Source: Flavobacterium sp. CFS9
Lineage (GTDB): Bacteria; Bacteroidota; Bacteroidia; Flavobacteriales; Flavobacteriaceae
NCBI RefSeq assembly: GCF_041154745.1
Contig: NZ_AP031573.1
Span: 4,340,001 to 4,404,000, forward strand
Length of the DNA: 64,000 nt
Direction of reading: 5' to 3'
In this document: piece after piece, positions 1 through 8,918 of the stretch
Layout of the letters: each line of letters begins with the position of its first letter
Numbering within the stretch: the stretch's first letter is position 1
The notes under the pieces: generated by a model
Seen by the model: the letters and a program-made list of their open reading frames with translations, nothing else
The model's database searches: none
What the model was told of the DNA's origin: nothing
Made by a program: the position numbers and the translations under genes

Positions 1-134
1 TTACCATCATTATCCAACGTTTCAATATCCGGATAATACGCTATGTAGTCCGTAATCAAACGTTTATCGAGAATTTTTACTTTCTCAAGCTTTACGCGAA
101 CCTTTAACGAATCTATTAAACCAACGTTAAACAT
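1..134 (-). CDS. 5' part of a possible filamentous-phage-type replication protein (partial)
   Basis: This is an open leftward frame cut by the window edge. It starts at the first ATG after an in-frame stop at 177-179, leaving 44 visible codons. The visible protein begins MFNVGLIDSLKVRVKLEKV and continues with charged and Tyr-rich sequence. An opening of the form 'ID-x-LK-hydrophobic/charged strand' resembles the start of gene II/X-type replication proteins of filamentous phages and some plasmids, but 44 residues are too few for a firm call. The dif-like site lies about 50 bp upstream, and filamentous phages commonly integrate at dif through host XerCD, which raises the likelihood. It could equally be an unrelated chromosomal gene. 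Confidence 0.35.
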   Translation of the reverse strand, partial: MFNVGLIDSLKVRVKLEKVKILDKRLITDYIAYYPDIETLDNDG

Positions 135-185
135 GCTAAAAGAATTAGAGTTAACAAATTGATTATCAAATATATACTAACGCTT

Positions 186-213
186 TTGAACCATAATTTA
201 TATTATGTAAAAT
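186..213. other. dif: dif-like XerC/XerD recombination site
   Basis: This 28-bp sequence has an 11-bp left arm ending in CATAA, the 6-bp centre TTTATA and the 11-bp right arm TTATGTAAAAT. The right arm matches the E. coli dif XerD arm at 10 of 11 positions, the centre at 5 of 6, and the inner CATAA of the XerC arm is exact. The two inner arm halves form the expected inverted repeat. It lies between genes. Most genes to the right are on the minus strand, which is the leading-strand direction if the terminus is here. It could be the chromosomal dif or one of two copies flanking an integrated phage. Confidence 0.7.
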
Positions 214-509
214 AGAAAATTTAAAGAAATGCTCTACTGTGATTCATTATCCTTGCGATATTTTAAACAAAGATTATTTTAAAGCTAAATAATCGATTCT
301 CAGTTCTACTCTGTACAGATACTTTCCCAAATCAATAGCAATAACCAATTTAAATTGAACTTCAAAATTGTAATTAGCTGTTTTAAACGCTTTAAAATCG
401 CTATATTTAAGATTTCTTTAAAATAATTATATTCTGCATGGGATGCTTTCATTCTAAGACATAATTTTCTTATTTTTACATTCGATACTTTAAAAAAACT
501 ATCAATCGT

Positions 510-2426
510 ATGAATACAATTGCTGAGCATATTGCAGATTTTTTAAAAGAATACCCGCCATTTGATAATTTAACTTTTCAGGAATTATCGGATATCGCAA
601 CGAATATTCGTGTTATTAATTTAGAAAAACATGCCGTATTATTTCAAAACAATGACCTGCTTCATGACAGCTTTTATGTTGTGGCTTCAGGTGTTGTGAA
701 TCTGACCACAATTGCAGATGCTGAGGAAACCATTATTAATAAATGTCATGAAGGTGATATTTTTGGATTACGCCCGTTTTTTGCCAAGAATAACTATATG
801 ATGACGGCTAAAGCTCGTGAAGAAAGTATTATTTATGCTATTCCAATCGCAGTTTTCAGACCATTTGTTGCCAATAATTCAGACGTTTTGAATTTTCTAT
901 TGGAGAGTTTTGCAGTAAACTCAAGACATGCAAAGGACAATGTAAACTCTAACGGGAAATTGATTTCTGACACTGCTTTTTATGTAGATCAGCAGTCAGA
1001 AATGCAGTACATTCAATCTTTGGCCTATAATAATTCGCCTTTAACAACTGAATCCAACCAGATTATCAAAGATGTTGCTATTTTAATGACTGAATCTATG
1101 GTTGATAATGTTGTGATCTGTGAAAAAAACAATCCAATTGGTATTGTAACCAATGCCGATTTATCTTCAAAAATTGCTACGGGCCGCTATCCTATCACTG
1201 AAACGATTGATAAGATTATGTCTTCGCCAGTAGTTACGGTTATTGAAAATGTTTCTTTGGCCGAAGCACAATTACTCATGTTGAAACACAACGTTACTCA
1301 TTTATGTGTTACCAAAGACGGTACAAGTAAATCTGCTGTAAAAGGAATTATTTCTGAGCATGATTTAATTGTGGCTCAGGCTAGTAACCCTGGTGTTTTG
1401 ATTAAAGAAGTTAAGCGTTCTCAGTTACCAAAAGATCTAAAACAAATACGCGATCGTTTGTCTGATTTAATTCAGAATTCGATTCAGAAAAATATTCCAA
1501 TTTCGCACGTTAGTAATATTGCAAGCGAAATTAATTTAGCTATCATTAAGCGTGCTGTAGAGCTGTCTATTTTGGATTTGGGCTCCCCTCCTGCTCGTTT
1601 TGCATGGTTAAGCATTGGTAGTCAGGGGCGTAAGGAGCAGCTTCTCCTTACGGACCAGGATAGTATCCTGATTTTTGAGGACGTAGCACCGGACAAGTAC
1701 AGAGAGGTAAAAGATTACTTTTTAAGGCTGGCCAAAAGAACCACTTCGATCTTAGAAAAAGTAGGTTATGAACTTTGTCCAAACGGGCATATGGGAAGTA
1801 ATATGCTTTGGTGTAAATCATTGACTGACTGGACGAAACAATACAACAGCTGGATGAATACTCCAGGTGAAAACAGTAATGATTTGAGCAGTATTTTCTT
1901 TGATTATGAGATTGTTTTTGGAGAACCAAAAATTGAAGAAGTGATCGAGAACGTGATCTTTAAAAATGCGGTAAACAATACGTTGTTTTTTGATTTTTTA
2001 GGGAATGATGCCCTAAAACGCAATTCTCCATTAAGCTTTTTCAAAAAGTTTATTGTTGAAGAAGAAGGACCACACAAAACAAAATTTGACATTAAAACCC
2101 GTGCGTTAATGCCTTTAATTGATTCGGCTCGTTTGCTGATTTTAAATGCTAACATCAAGGGAATTAAAAATACTTATTTGAGATTTAAACAATTAGCGAT
2201 TACAGATTCTAAAAATGCGGAGATCTATTTAAGCTGTGCTGAAGCTTTTCTGACTTTGTCTAAATTTAGAACTGTTGAAGGTTTGAAAAATGACGACTCC
2301 GGACAATATATTAATTTGAGGGAAATGTCGAAAACAGACAAAGAAAAGTTAAAAAATGCCTTAACCCCAATGAAAGACCTTGAGGAATTAATTAAGAGTA
2401 AATTTCAACTTACACAATTCTCATAA
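510..2426 (+). CDS. cNMP-binding / CBS / DUF294 putative nucleotidyltransferase-like signalling protein
   Basis: This is a 638-residue cytoplasmic protein with no signal peptide or membrane segment. An N-terminal cyclic-nucleotide-binding-like beta barrel (about 15-140) is followed by a CBS pair (about 165-300), which usually binds adenine nucleotides. A DUF294 nucleotidyltransferase-like domain (about 325-465) carries the signature GSQGRKEQLLLTDQD near 370, and a C-terminal helical DUF294 substrate-binding domain follows. The domain order is the standard full-length one. The substrate is unknown; GlnD-like nucleotidylation is the usual guess. The exonuclease gene starts 2 bp after its stop, so the two are co-transcribed. 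In proteobacteria similar pairs sit beside acs and acetate transport genes, and acs lies 2 kb away here. Confidence 0.85.
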   Translation: MNTIAEHIADFLKEYPPFDNLTFQELSDIATNIRVINLEKHAVLFQNNDLLHDSFYVVASGVVNLTTIADAEETIINKCHEGDIFGLRPFFAKNNYMMTAKAREESIIYAIPIAVFRPFVANNSDVLNFLLESFAVNSRHAKDNVNSNGKLISDTAFYVDQQSEMQYIQSLAYNNSPLTTESNQIIKDVAILMTESMVDNVVICEKNNPIGIVTNADLSSKIATGRYPITETIDKIMSSPVVTVIENVSLAEAQLLMLKHNVTHLCVTKDGTSKSAVKGIISEHDLIVAQASNPGVLIKEVKRSQLPKDLKQIRDRLSDLIQNSIQKNIPISHVSNIASEINLAIIKRAVELSILDLGSPPARFAWLSIGSQGRKEQLLLTDQDSILIFEDVAPDKYREVKDYFLRLAKRTTSILEKVGYELCPNGHMGSNMLWCKSLTDWTKQYNSWMNTPGENSNDLSSIFFDYEIVFGEPKIEEVIENVIFKNAVNNTLFFDFLGNDALKRNSPLSFFKKFIVEEEGPHKTKFDIKTRALMPLIDSARLLILNANIKGIKNTYLRFKQLAITDSKNAEIYLSCAEAFLTLSKFRTVEGLKNDDSGQYINLREMSKTDKEKLKNALTPMKDLEELIKSKFQLTQFS

Positions 2427-2428
2427 GT

Positions 2429-3025
2429 ATGCTAGACTGGATTAAAAATATCAATAAAGAGTATCCTGATTTTTGGAAGGAATACTTAACGAAATTTGAA
2501 GTTAAACCTAACAGATTTGTGGTGTTGTCCACTGAAACTTCAGGTTTGAATCCGAATAAAGATGTTATTTTGTCTTTAGGTGCATTCTCGGTTACGGATG
2601 ATAGTATTGTGATTAAAGACAATTTTGAAGCTGTTTTGCTGCAGTACAAATTTTTGCAGGATAACGGACTCTCTAATGAGTTCATCATCGAAAGCAAAAT
2701 GATGAAGATGCCGGAACCTGATGCTATAGAAGCTTTTATTAATTTTATAGGAAACTCAGTTTTGGTTGGGCATCATATTAACTTCGATATAGAAATGCTG
2801 AATGCCGCATTGGAACGTTTGGATTGTGGAAGATTGAAAAATGAAGCGCTGGATATCGATATGATGTACCGAAAATTAATGGACATTAATGACAAACAAT
2901 TTTCTCTGGACGATTTAAGTGAAATTTTTAAAATTCCGAAAAGTGATAGAAATTCATCTGCGGAAGATGCTTATAAAATTGGATTATTGTTTCTAAAACT
3001 GAAATCGAGATTAGGAATTAAATAG
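2429..3025 (+). CDS. DnaQ/PolC-like 3'-5' exonuclease-fold protein with altered active-site motifs
   Basis: This 198-residue protein has the DEDDh (RNase T/DnaQ) fold and follows the DUF294 gene with a 2-bp gap. Motif I reads VLSTETSGLNP, where active family members have D-x-E: the Glu is present but the first Asp is Ser. Motif II, GHHINFDIEML, keeps its Asp. Motif III reads NSSAEDA, with Asp present but the usual His five residues earlier replaced by Asn. Two metal or catalytic ligands therefore appear changed, so the protein may be catalytically weak or act as a binding module. The partnership with the DUF294 protein suggests a joint role, not general DNA repair. Confidence 0.75.
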   Translation: MLDWIKNINKEYPDFWKEYLTKFEVKPNRFVVLSTETSGLNPNKDVILSLGAFSVTDDSIVIKDNFEAVLLQYKFLQDNGLSNEFIIESKMMKMPEPDAIEAFINFIGNSVLVGHHINFDIEMLNAALERLDCGRLKNEALDIDMMYRKLMDINDKQFSLDDLSEIFKIPKSDRNSSAEDAYKIGLLFLKLKSRLGIK

Positions 3026-3095
3026 CCTGTTTGCTTCACCATAAATGATTGTTTGAGTAAAACAGATTTAAATTTTGTTTTATAAATGTTGGATA

Positions 3096-3473
3096 ATGAG
3101 TGAAATGAATCAAAATATATTAAAAAGAAGTAAGGAAATCACGGAAAAGTATTTCCTTTTTTTGGATAAACATATTGCAGACGTCCTTTTAGGAAATGGC
3201 ACTGACTTTATGGAAATCAACCAGATAGCAAGTGAATTATTTGTTTCTCATAAACATTTGACTGATACGGTTCAAAAAGAAACCGGAAACCACCCTTGTT
3301 ATTTTTACGATTTAAAAATTATCGAAGAAGCAAAAAAAATGCTTGCCCACACTAATAAATCTGTTTCTGAAATTGCCAGAATACTAACCTACGATCCATC
3401 AAATTTTTCTAAATTCTTCAAAAAGTTTGTTGGACAGACACCGGGACAGTTCAGAGCGGAAAATCAAAAATAA
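3096..3473 (+). CDS. AraC-type helix-turn-helix regulator (DNA-binding domain only)
   Basis: The 125-residue protein is essentially an AraC/XylS DNA-binding domain with two helix-turn-helix units: 'FMEINQIASELFVSHKHL' in the first and 'SVSEIARILTYDPSNFSKFF' in the second, followed by a typical TPGQFR end. There is no separate ligand-binding domain. I start it at the ATG at 3096. The frame extends upstream to a TTG at 3075, but ATG is the better start. It lies 75 bp upstream of the SDR gene in the same direction and may control it. Confidence 0.8.
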   Translation: MSEMNQNILKRSKEITEKYFLFLDKHIADVLLGNGTDFMEINQIASELFVSHKHLTDTVQKETGNHPCYFYDLKIIEEAKKMLAHTNKSVSEIARILTYDPSNFSKFFKKFVGQTPGQFRAENQK

Positions 3474-3548
3474 AATTCCCGAAAAGTTCACCATGAATTA
3501 AAGGAGCTGTTTTGTCATCTTTACGTTATTAATTTAAAATTAGATACA

Positions 3549-4304
3549 ATGGCAAGAAACAATTTGAAAGGGAAAGTGGTTCTAATTGCAGGTGGTGCAA
3601 AAAACTTAGGAGGTTTGTTAAGTCGTAATTTTTCAGCTAAAGGCGCAAAAGTTGTCATTCATTACAACAGCGAAAGCACAAAGGCAGATGCGGAAAAGAC
3701 TTTGGCCGCTATTGAAAATGCCGGAGGAGAAGCATTTTTGTTTCAGGCCGATCTCACTGAGGTAAAGAATATTGCAAAGTTGTTCGATGCTGCAATTGCT
3801 AAATTCGGTGGTGTTGATATAGCTATTAATACCGTTGGTAAAGTTTTGAAAAAACCTTTTGCTGAAACAACTGAGGAAGAATACGACAGTATGAGCGATA
3901 TTAATTCTAAAGTGGCATACTTTTTTATTCAGGAAGCAGGTAAGAAATTGAACAACAATGGTAAAATTAACACAATTGTTACTTCACTACTGGCAGCATT
4001 TACAGGATATTATTCTACTTATGCAGGAGCAAAAGCTCCGGTAGAACATTTTACAAGAGCGGCTTCAAAAGAATTTGGCTCACGAGGTATTTCTGTTACA
4101 GCTGTTGCTCCAGGACCTATGGATACACCATTTTTCTACGGCCAGGAAAGTGCTGATGCCGTCGCTTATCACAAGCAGGCCTCGGATCTGGGAGGACTTA
4201 CGGACATCAAAGACATTGCTCCTTTGGTGGAGTTTTTGGTAACCGATGGCTGGTGGGTAACCGGGCAAACTATTTTTGCAAATGGGGGTTATACTACGAG
4301 ATAA
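3549..4304 (+). CDS. short-chain dehydrogenase/reductase (SDR)
   Basis: This is a 251-residue classical SDR with an N-terminal Rossmann fold carrying the glycine motif GGAKNLGG (15-22). The normally conserved NAG strand is INTVG (93-97). The catalytic residues are Ser146, Tyr158 and Lys162 (YAGAK), and the C-terminus ends in the usual 'TGQTIFANGGYTTR' pattern. The gene is FabG-sized, but the atypical NAG motif and the AraC neighbour suggest a specialised oxidoreductase, not fatty-acid synthesis; a standard fabG is at 38.5 kb. The substrate cannot be predicted. The gene ends just before a bidirectional hairpin terminator shared with acs. Confidence 0.8.
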   Translation: MARNNLKGKVVLIAGGAKNLGGLLSRNFSAKGAKVVIHYNSESTKADAEKTLAAIENAGGEAFLFQADLTEVKNIAKLFDAAIAKFGGVDIAINTVGKVLKKPFAETTEEEYDSMSDINSKVAYFFIQEAGKKLNNNGKINTIVTSLLAAFTGYYSTYAGAKAPVEHFTRAASKEFGSRGISVTAVAPGPMDTPFFYGQESADAVAYHKQASDLGGLTDIKDIAPLVEFLVTDGWWVTGQTIFANGGYTTR

Positions 4305-4314
4305 CAACAAAAAA

Positions 4315-4339
4315 AAGCTGATTCAAATTGAATCAGCTT
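4315..4339. terminator. bidirectional terminator between the SDR gene and acs
   Basis: A 12-bp perfect inverted repeat (AAGCTGATTCAA and its complement around one central base) has a run of A on the left and T on the right. It sits between two convergent genes and fits an intrinsic terminator in both directions. Confidence 0.85.
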
Positions 4340-4367
4340 CTTTTTATATGTATTTGTTCTGAAAATG

Positions 4368-6275
4368 CTAAATTTTACCTTTTGTAATTTCTTCAACAAT
4401 TTCAGGGTTTAGCAAAGTTGAAGTATCTCCAAAGTTAGAAAAATCTCCTTCTGCTATTTTACGTAGAATTCTACGCATAATTTTTCCTGAACGTGTTTTA
4501 GGCAATCCTGAAACAAACTGAATTTTATCCAATTTTGCAATTGGTCCGATGTGATCAGAAATATATTGATTGATCTCACGGCTAAGATTAGATCGGTCTC
4601 TAACTTCTCCGGTTTCTTTTAAGATTACAAAACCATATAAGGCATTTCCTTTAATATCATGTGGGAATCCAACGATAGCAGATTCAGCTACAGCAGGATG
4701 TTCGTTAATTGCATCTTCAATAGGAGCTGTTCCTAAATTATGACCGGATACGATTACAACATCATCTACTCTACCAGTAATTCTGTAGTACCCTACTTCG
4801 TCTCTTAAGGCACCGTCTCCTGTAAAATATTTTCCAGGGAAAGCAGAGAAGTAAGTGTCTTTGTAACGTTGGTGATCTCCCCAGATTGTTCTGGCGATTC
4901 CCGGCCATGGAAATTTAATACATAAACTTCCAACAACCTGATTTCCTTCAATTTCATTACGTTTCTCATCCATCAAAACAGGCTGTATTCCTGGTAATGG
5001 TAAAGTCGCATAAGTTGGTTTTGTTGGGGTTACAAAGGCAATTGGCGAAATCATGATTCCACCGGTTTCCGTCTGCCACCAGGTATCTACAACCGGACAT
5101 CTTTTGTCTCCAACGTGGTCGTTGAACCAGTGCCAGGCTTCTTCGTTGATTGGTTCTCCAACTGATCCAATTACTTTAAGTGATTTTAGAGGATATTTTT
5201 GGATATAATCTAAACTTTCTTTTGCAAGCGAACGAATCGCTGTTGGTGCAGTGTAGAATTGTGTAATTTTATGTTTTTCAATAATATCCCAGAAACGGCT
5301 AAAGTCAGGATAAGAAGGAACTCCTTCAAAAATTACGGTTGTTCCTCCATTTAATAAAGGTCCGTATAAAATATAAGAGTGACCAGTAATCCAACCGATA
5401 TCAGCAGTACACCAGAAAATATCATTTTCTTCGTGGTTGAAAACATTCTTAAAGGTATAAGCAGTATAAACCATGTATCCGGCTGTGGTATGTACCATTC
5501 CTTTTGGTTTACCTGTTGAGCCTGATGTGTACAGAATGAATAATGGATCTTCAGCATCCATTATTTCCGCAACACTATTGTCTAAGGCTTTATCTAATAG
5601 AGGCTGTAACCATTCGTCACGGCCCTCTTTCATTTTGATTTCGTTATGGGTTCTTTTTACCACTAAAACTTTAGTAACAGACGGACAAGTTTCTAGTGCC
5701 TCATCAACAATGCCTTTAAGATCAATGTTCTTATTACCTCTGTATCCTCCATCAGAAGTAATAACCATTTTACATTCGGAATCAATTATTCTGGCAGAAA
5801 CAGCTGAAGCTGAAAATCCTGCAAAAACAACAGAATGAATAGCTCCGATTCTGGCACAGGCCAATACAGCAACTGCCAATTCCGGAATCATTGGTAAATA
5901 AATACAAATTCGGTCTCCTTTACGTACGCCTTGCTCACGCAAAACATTCGCCATTTTTGAAACTCTTTCGTATAATTCGTTATAGGTTATATGTAAAGCG
6001 CTTTCTGAAGGATCATTCGGTTCGAAGATGATAGCCGTTTTTTCTCCTCTTTTGCTTAAATGTCTGTCGATGCAATTTTTGGTAATGTTAACTTTCGCTT
6101 CGGTAAACCATTTTACTTCCGCATCAGCCATATTAAAATCAACTACTTTTTCCCATTGCTGGTACCAGGTAAAATTTTCCTCAGCTATTTTTCCCCAAAA
6201 CTTTCTAGGTTCTCTTATTGACTTATTGTAATGTTTAAAATACTGTTCTAAATTTTCAATTTTATAATAACTCAT
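4368..6275 (-). CDS. acs: acetyl-CoA synthetase (AMP-forming)
   Basis: The 635-residue enzyme activates acetate to acetyl-CoA through acetyl-AMP. The sequence is full length for the family. The adenylation motif YTSGSTGKPKGMVH lies near 249-262, followed by the WWQTETGG motif. The C-terminal motif KTRSGKIMRR near 595 contains the catalytic lysine that is the usual target of regulatory acetylation. It is monocistronic: a convergent terminator lies downstream and a 500-bp AT-rich gap upstream. The nearby DUF294/exonuclease pair recalls the acetate-scavenging neighbourhoods of other bacteria. The function is secure. Confidence 0.97.
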   Translation of the reverse strand: MSYYKIENLEQYFKHYNKSIREPRKFWGKIAEENFTWYQQWEKVVDFNMADAEVKWFTEAKVNITKNCIDRHLSKRGEKTAIIFEPNDPSESALHITYNELYERVSKMANVLREQGVRKGDRICIYLPMIPELAVAVLACARIGAIHSVVFAGFSASAVSARIIDSECKMVITSDGGYRGNKNIDLKGIVDEALETCPSVTKVLVVKRTHNEIKMKEGRDEWLQPLLDKALDNSVAEIMDAEDPLFILYTSGSTGKPKGMVHTTAGYMVYTAYTFKNVFNHEENDIFWCTADIGWITGHSYILYGPLLNGGTTVIFEGVPSYPDFSRFWDIIEKHKITQFYTAPTAIRSLAKESLDYIQKYPLKSLKVIGSVGEPINEEAWHWFNDHVGDKRCPVVDTWWQTETGGIMISPIAFVTPTKPTYATLPLPGIQPVLMDEKRNEIEGNQVVGSLCIKFPWPGIARTIWGDHQRYKDTYFSAFPGKYFTGDGALRDEVGYYRITGRVDDVVIVSGHNLGTAPIEDAINEHPAVAESAIVGFPHDIKGNALYGFVILKETGEVRDRSNLSREINQYISDHIGPIAKLDKIQFVSGLPKTRSGKIMRRILRKIAEGDFSNFGDTSTLLNPEIVEEITKGKI

Positions 6276-6780
6276 ACGTTTTTAGAATTTTTTTTTTATA
6301 AATGTATTAAATATCAGTCTATTCTTAAAATTATTTAATTCATAAATAACAGGAAAAAAAAACAGATATTGAAAAAAATATTGCTTTTTAATAGGTATAA
6401 TATAAAAAATGGCTTTTTGATGGAAAAAGGTGTATTTGCAAAAAAGGCACGATAAATGAATACCATGCCTTTTTAATTTTAACAATTTCAATAACAATTA
6501 ATTTTATAATTCTGTATTAGAATGTTCTGCACTATTTTTGAAAATAGAAGCAACTTTATTAATTAAAATGAAACTTCAACAAGTACATTTATTGCTAAAT
6601 ATACCCCCTTCATTAGGGATTAGCTTCACTTAACTTACAGACTTACTTTCAGAAGTTAAGTGAATGCAATTTGCATCTATATCCATTTTTCTTAATAAGT
6701 GCTTACTAATTCAAAAATATTACATCAAACGGAGATACAGAGCAGATTCCACAACCGTATGTGTGGTAATTCCCAATTTA
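6276..6780. other. 505-bp gap between acs and ilvC with two inverted repeats
   Basis: This very AT-rich stretch has no convincing gene. A 9-bp stem AAAAAGGCA/TGCCTTTTT (6441-6474, 16-nt loop) ends in a T run on the plus strand and resembles a terminator with no obvious gene upstream. A perfect 12-bp inverted repeat lies at 6625-6664. The acs promoter must lie here, but I see no clear TAnnTTTG box for it. Confidence 0.5.
6625..6664. repeat. 12-bp perfect inverted repeat downstream of ilvC
   Basis: TTCACTTAACTT at 6625-6636 is exactly complementary to 6653-6664 across a 16-nt loop. There is no T run on the minus strand, so it is not a standard terminator for ilvC. It could stabilise the 3' end of the ilv transcript or be a protein-binding site. 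Confidence 0.5.
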
Positions 6781-8250
6781 TTATCCAATTTTTTTCATTG
6801 CTGTCATTGATTCTCTCAACCATGCTCCTACTTCTTCAATAGGGTGTTGACGAACTTCTCTGTTTACAGCAATTAAAGTAGCATTGTCAACTCCATTTGA
6901 AGTAGAGAATGGCTTACCTATTACATTTGTTTCAACTGTTTTCATAAATTCTGTTAACAACGGCTTGCAGGCATGGTCAAATAAATAACAGCCATATTCA
7001 GCAGTATCCGAGATCACACGGTTCATTTCAAATAATTTTTTTCTTGCAATCGTGTTTGCAATCAAAGGTAATTCATGTAATGATTCATAATAAGCTGATT
7101 CTTCGATAATTCCTGCCTCTGTCATGGTTTCAAAAGCCAATTCTACACCCGCTTTTACCATTGCAATCATCAATACTCCGTTATCAAAATATTCTTGCTC
7201 TGAAATTGGAGCTTCTTGCGGAGCTGTTTTTTCAAAATTAGTTTCGCCTGTTGCAGCTCTCCATTTTAGTAAGTTTACATCATCATTTGCCCAGTCGATC
7301 ATCATCGTTCTGGAGAATTCTCCTGAGATAATGTCATCCTGATGTTTTTGGAATAACGGTCTCATGATGTCTTTTAATTCTTCAGCAATTTCATAAGCCT
7401 CAATTTTTGCAGGATTTGAAAGACGGTCCATCATATTGGTGATACCTCCATGTTTCAAAGCTTCAGTGATAGTTTCCCATCCGTACTGAATCAATTTTGA
7501 AGCGTAGGCTTTGTCGATTCCTTTCTCCACCATTTTATCGAAACATAAAATAGAACCGGTTTGTAATAATCCGCAAAGAATGGTTTGTTCTCCCATTAAA
7601 TCTGATTTTACTTCGGCTACGAATGACGATTTTAGAACTCCTGCTTTATGTCCTCCGGTGGCTACAGCATAAGCTTTTGCCTGATCTAAACCAAAACCGT
7701 TTGGATCATTTTCCGGGTGAACAGCGATAAGCGTCGGAACACCGAATCCTCTTTTGTATTCTTCACGAACCTCAGAGCCCGGACATTTTGGTGCACACAT
7801 AATTACAGTGATGTCTTTACGAATTTGCATACCCTCTTCCACAATATTAAATCCGTGAGAATAGGATAATGTTGCTCCGTTTTTCATTAAAGGCATGATG
7901 GCAGTAACTACAGCAGTATGTTGTTTATCAGGAGTTAAGTTGCAAACTAAGTCGGCAGTTGGGATTAATTCTTCATAAGTACCTACTTTAAATCCGTTTT
8001 CAGTGGCATTTTTATAAGATGCTCTTTTCTCTGCAATTGCATCTGCACGCAACGCGTATGAAATGTCTAAACCGGAATCTCTCATGTTCAAACCCTGATT
8101 CAGACCTTGTGCTCCACAGCCTACAATGACAACCTTTTTTCCTGCTAATGCTGAAATCCCATCTGCAAATTCTGATTGTTCCATAAATTCGCAAACTCCT
8201 AATTGTTCTAATTGTAATCTAAGTGGTAATGTGTTGAAATAATTTGCCAT
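6781..8250 (-). CDS. ilvC: ketol-acid reductoisomerase, class II
   Basis: This 489-residue enzyme converts acetolactate or acetohydroxybutyrate to the dihydroxy acid using NADPH and Mg2+. The start [17 protein letters not shown] and the length match the long class II form of E. coli (about 490 residues) and not the 330-residue class I form. The nucleotide-binding loop GCGAQG is at 44-49. It is the last gene of leuA-leuB-ilvD-ilvB-ilvN-ilvC, 60 bp after ilvN. Expression is probably under the ilv attenuator upstream of ilvD. Confidence 0.97.
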   Translation of the reverse strand: MANYFNTLPLRLQLEQLGVCEFMEQSEFADGISALAGKKVVIVGCGAQGLNQGLNMRDSGLDISYALRADAIAEKRASYKNATENGFKVGTYEELIPTADLVCNLTPDKQHTAVVTAIMPLMKNGATLSYSHGFNIVEEGMQIRKDITVIMCAPKCPGSEVREEYKRGFGVPTLIAVHPENDPNGFGLDQAKAYAVATGGHKAGVLKSSFVAEVKSDLMGEQTILCGLLQTGSILCFDKMVEKGIDKAYASKLIQYGWETITEALKHGGITNMMDRLSNPAKIEAYEIAEELKDIMRPLFQKHQDDIISGEFSRTMMIDWANDDVNLLKWRAATGETNFEKTAPQEAPISEQEYFDNGVLMIAMVKAGVELAFETMTEAGIIEESAYYESLHELPLIANTIARKKLFEMNRVISDTAEYGCYLFDHACKPLLTEFMKTVETNVIGKPFSTSNGVDNATLIAVNREVRQHPIEEVGAWLRESMTAMKKIG

Positions 8251-8310
8251 TTTGTTTAAAAATATTTAATGAATGTTGTATTTAATAATTGGTTAATAGA
8301 TGAAATAATA

Positions 8311-8832
8311 CTATTTGAATGTTTCTAACATCGTTGAAATTTCCATTTTTTGCTTTGAAACCGATATTCTTCCTGAGCGAACAAACTGCATGATACCATA
8401 AGGTTTGAATTTAGCGTACAATTCTTCGATTTCAGAACGTCTCCCCGATTTAGAAATCACAAAGAAATCGCGGGAAACCGTGACAATAGTAGATTGACTG
8501 TCCTTGATGATATTCTGAATTTGCTTTTCATCGAACAGCAAACTTGAAGCAATTTTAAATAAAGCGTTTTCAAGATAAATGGTTTCTTCATCTGTATGAT
8601 AAAATGCTTTTATAACTTCAATTTGTTTTTCGATTTGTCCCACAATATTTTGTACCCATTTCTCTGTTGTTTCCACAACAATAATGAATCTGGAAACATT
8701 CTCTATTTCTGATTCAGAAACGTTTAGGCTTAATATATTAATGTGACGTTTTAAGAATATCCCTGATATCCTGTTTAACAATCCCACATTATTTTCTGAG
8801 TATACCGATATGGTAAATGTTCTGTTTTCCAT
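8311..8832 (-). CDS. ilvN: acetolactate synthase regulatory (small) subunit
   Basis: This 173-residue protein has an N-terminal ACT domain (about 5-80, TISVYSENNVGLLNRISGIF) for valine feedback binding and a C-terminal activation domain for the catalytic subunit. The length is normal for IlvN/IlvH. It lies directly downstream of ilvB, from which it is separated by a heptamer hairpin array at 8851-8911, and upstream of ilvC. The conserved pairing with ilvB makes the function secure. Confidence 0.95.
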   Translation of the reverse strand: MENRTFTISVYSENNVGLLNRISGIFLKRHINILSLNVSESEIENVSRFIIVVETTEKWVQNIVGQIEKQIEVIKAFYHTDEETIYLENALFKIASSLLFDEKQIQNIIKDSQSTIVTVSRDFFVISKSGRRSEIEELYAKFKPYGIMQFVRSGRISVSKQKMEISTMLETFK

Positions 8833-8850
8833 TTGTTTTTAGTTTTATTT

Positions 8851-8911
8851 GTTTCAGGTTTCAGGTTTCACGTTTTACAACTTGAAACTCAAAAAAACTG
8901 AAACATGAAAC
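8851..8911. repeat. heptamer inverted array A (GTTTCAG type)
   Basis: Three successive 7-mers of the form GTTTCAN start at 8851, 8858 and 8865, with a GTTTTAC variant at 8872. After a short loop come complementary units ending in GAAAC (8882-8888, 8898-8904, 8905-8911). The two halves can fold into a hairpin in the ilvB-ilvN gap. The unit type is shared with the arrays at 19431 and 36345. Confidence 0.75.
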
Positions 8912-8918
8912 TTTAATT

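Noticed and set aside
306..530. A 74-codon minus-strand frame before and across the DUF294 gene start
   Set aside because: It overlaps the well-supported gene at 510, shows no family features, and is AT-rich low-complexity sequence.
1648..2158. Minus-strand frames inside the DUF294 gene
   Set aside because: They are antisense shadows of a conserved gene with no domain features.
6282..6497. A 71-codon minus-strand frame upstream of acs
   Set aside because: It has Phe/Lys/Ile-rich composition typical of translated AT-rich noncoding DNA and no recognisable domain.
6568..6633. A 21-residue plus-strand ORF beginning MKLQQVHLL
   Set aside because: No downstream plus-strand gene exists for it to lead, and it shows no codon pattern of a leader peptide.
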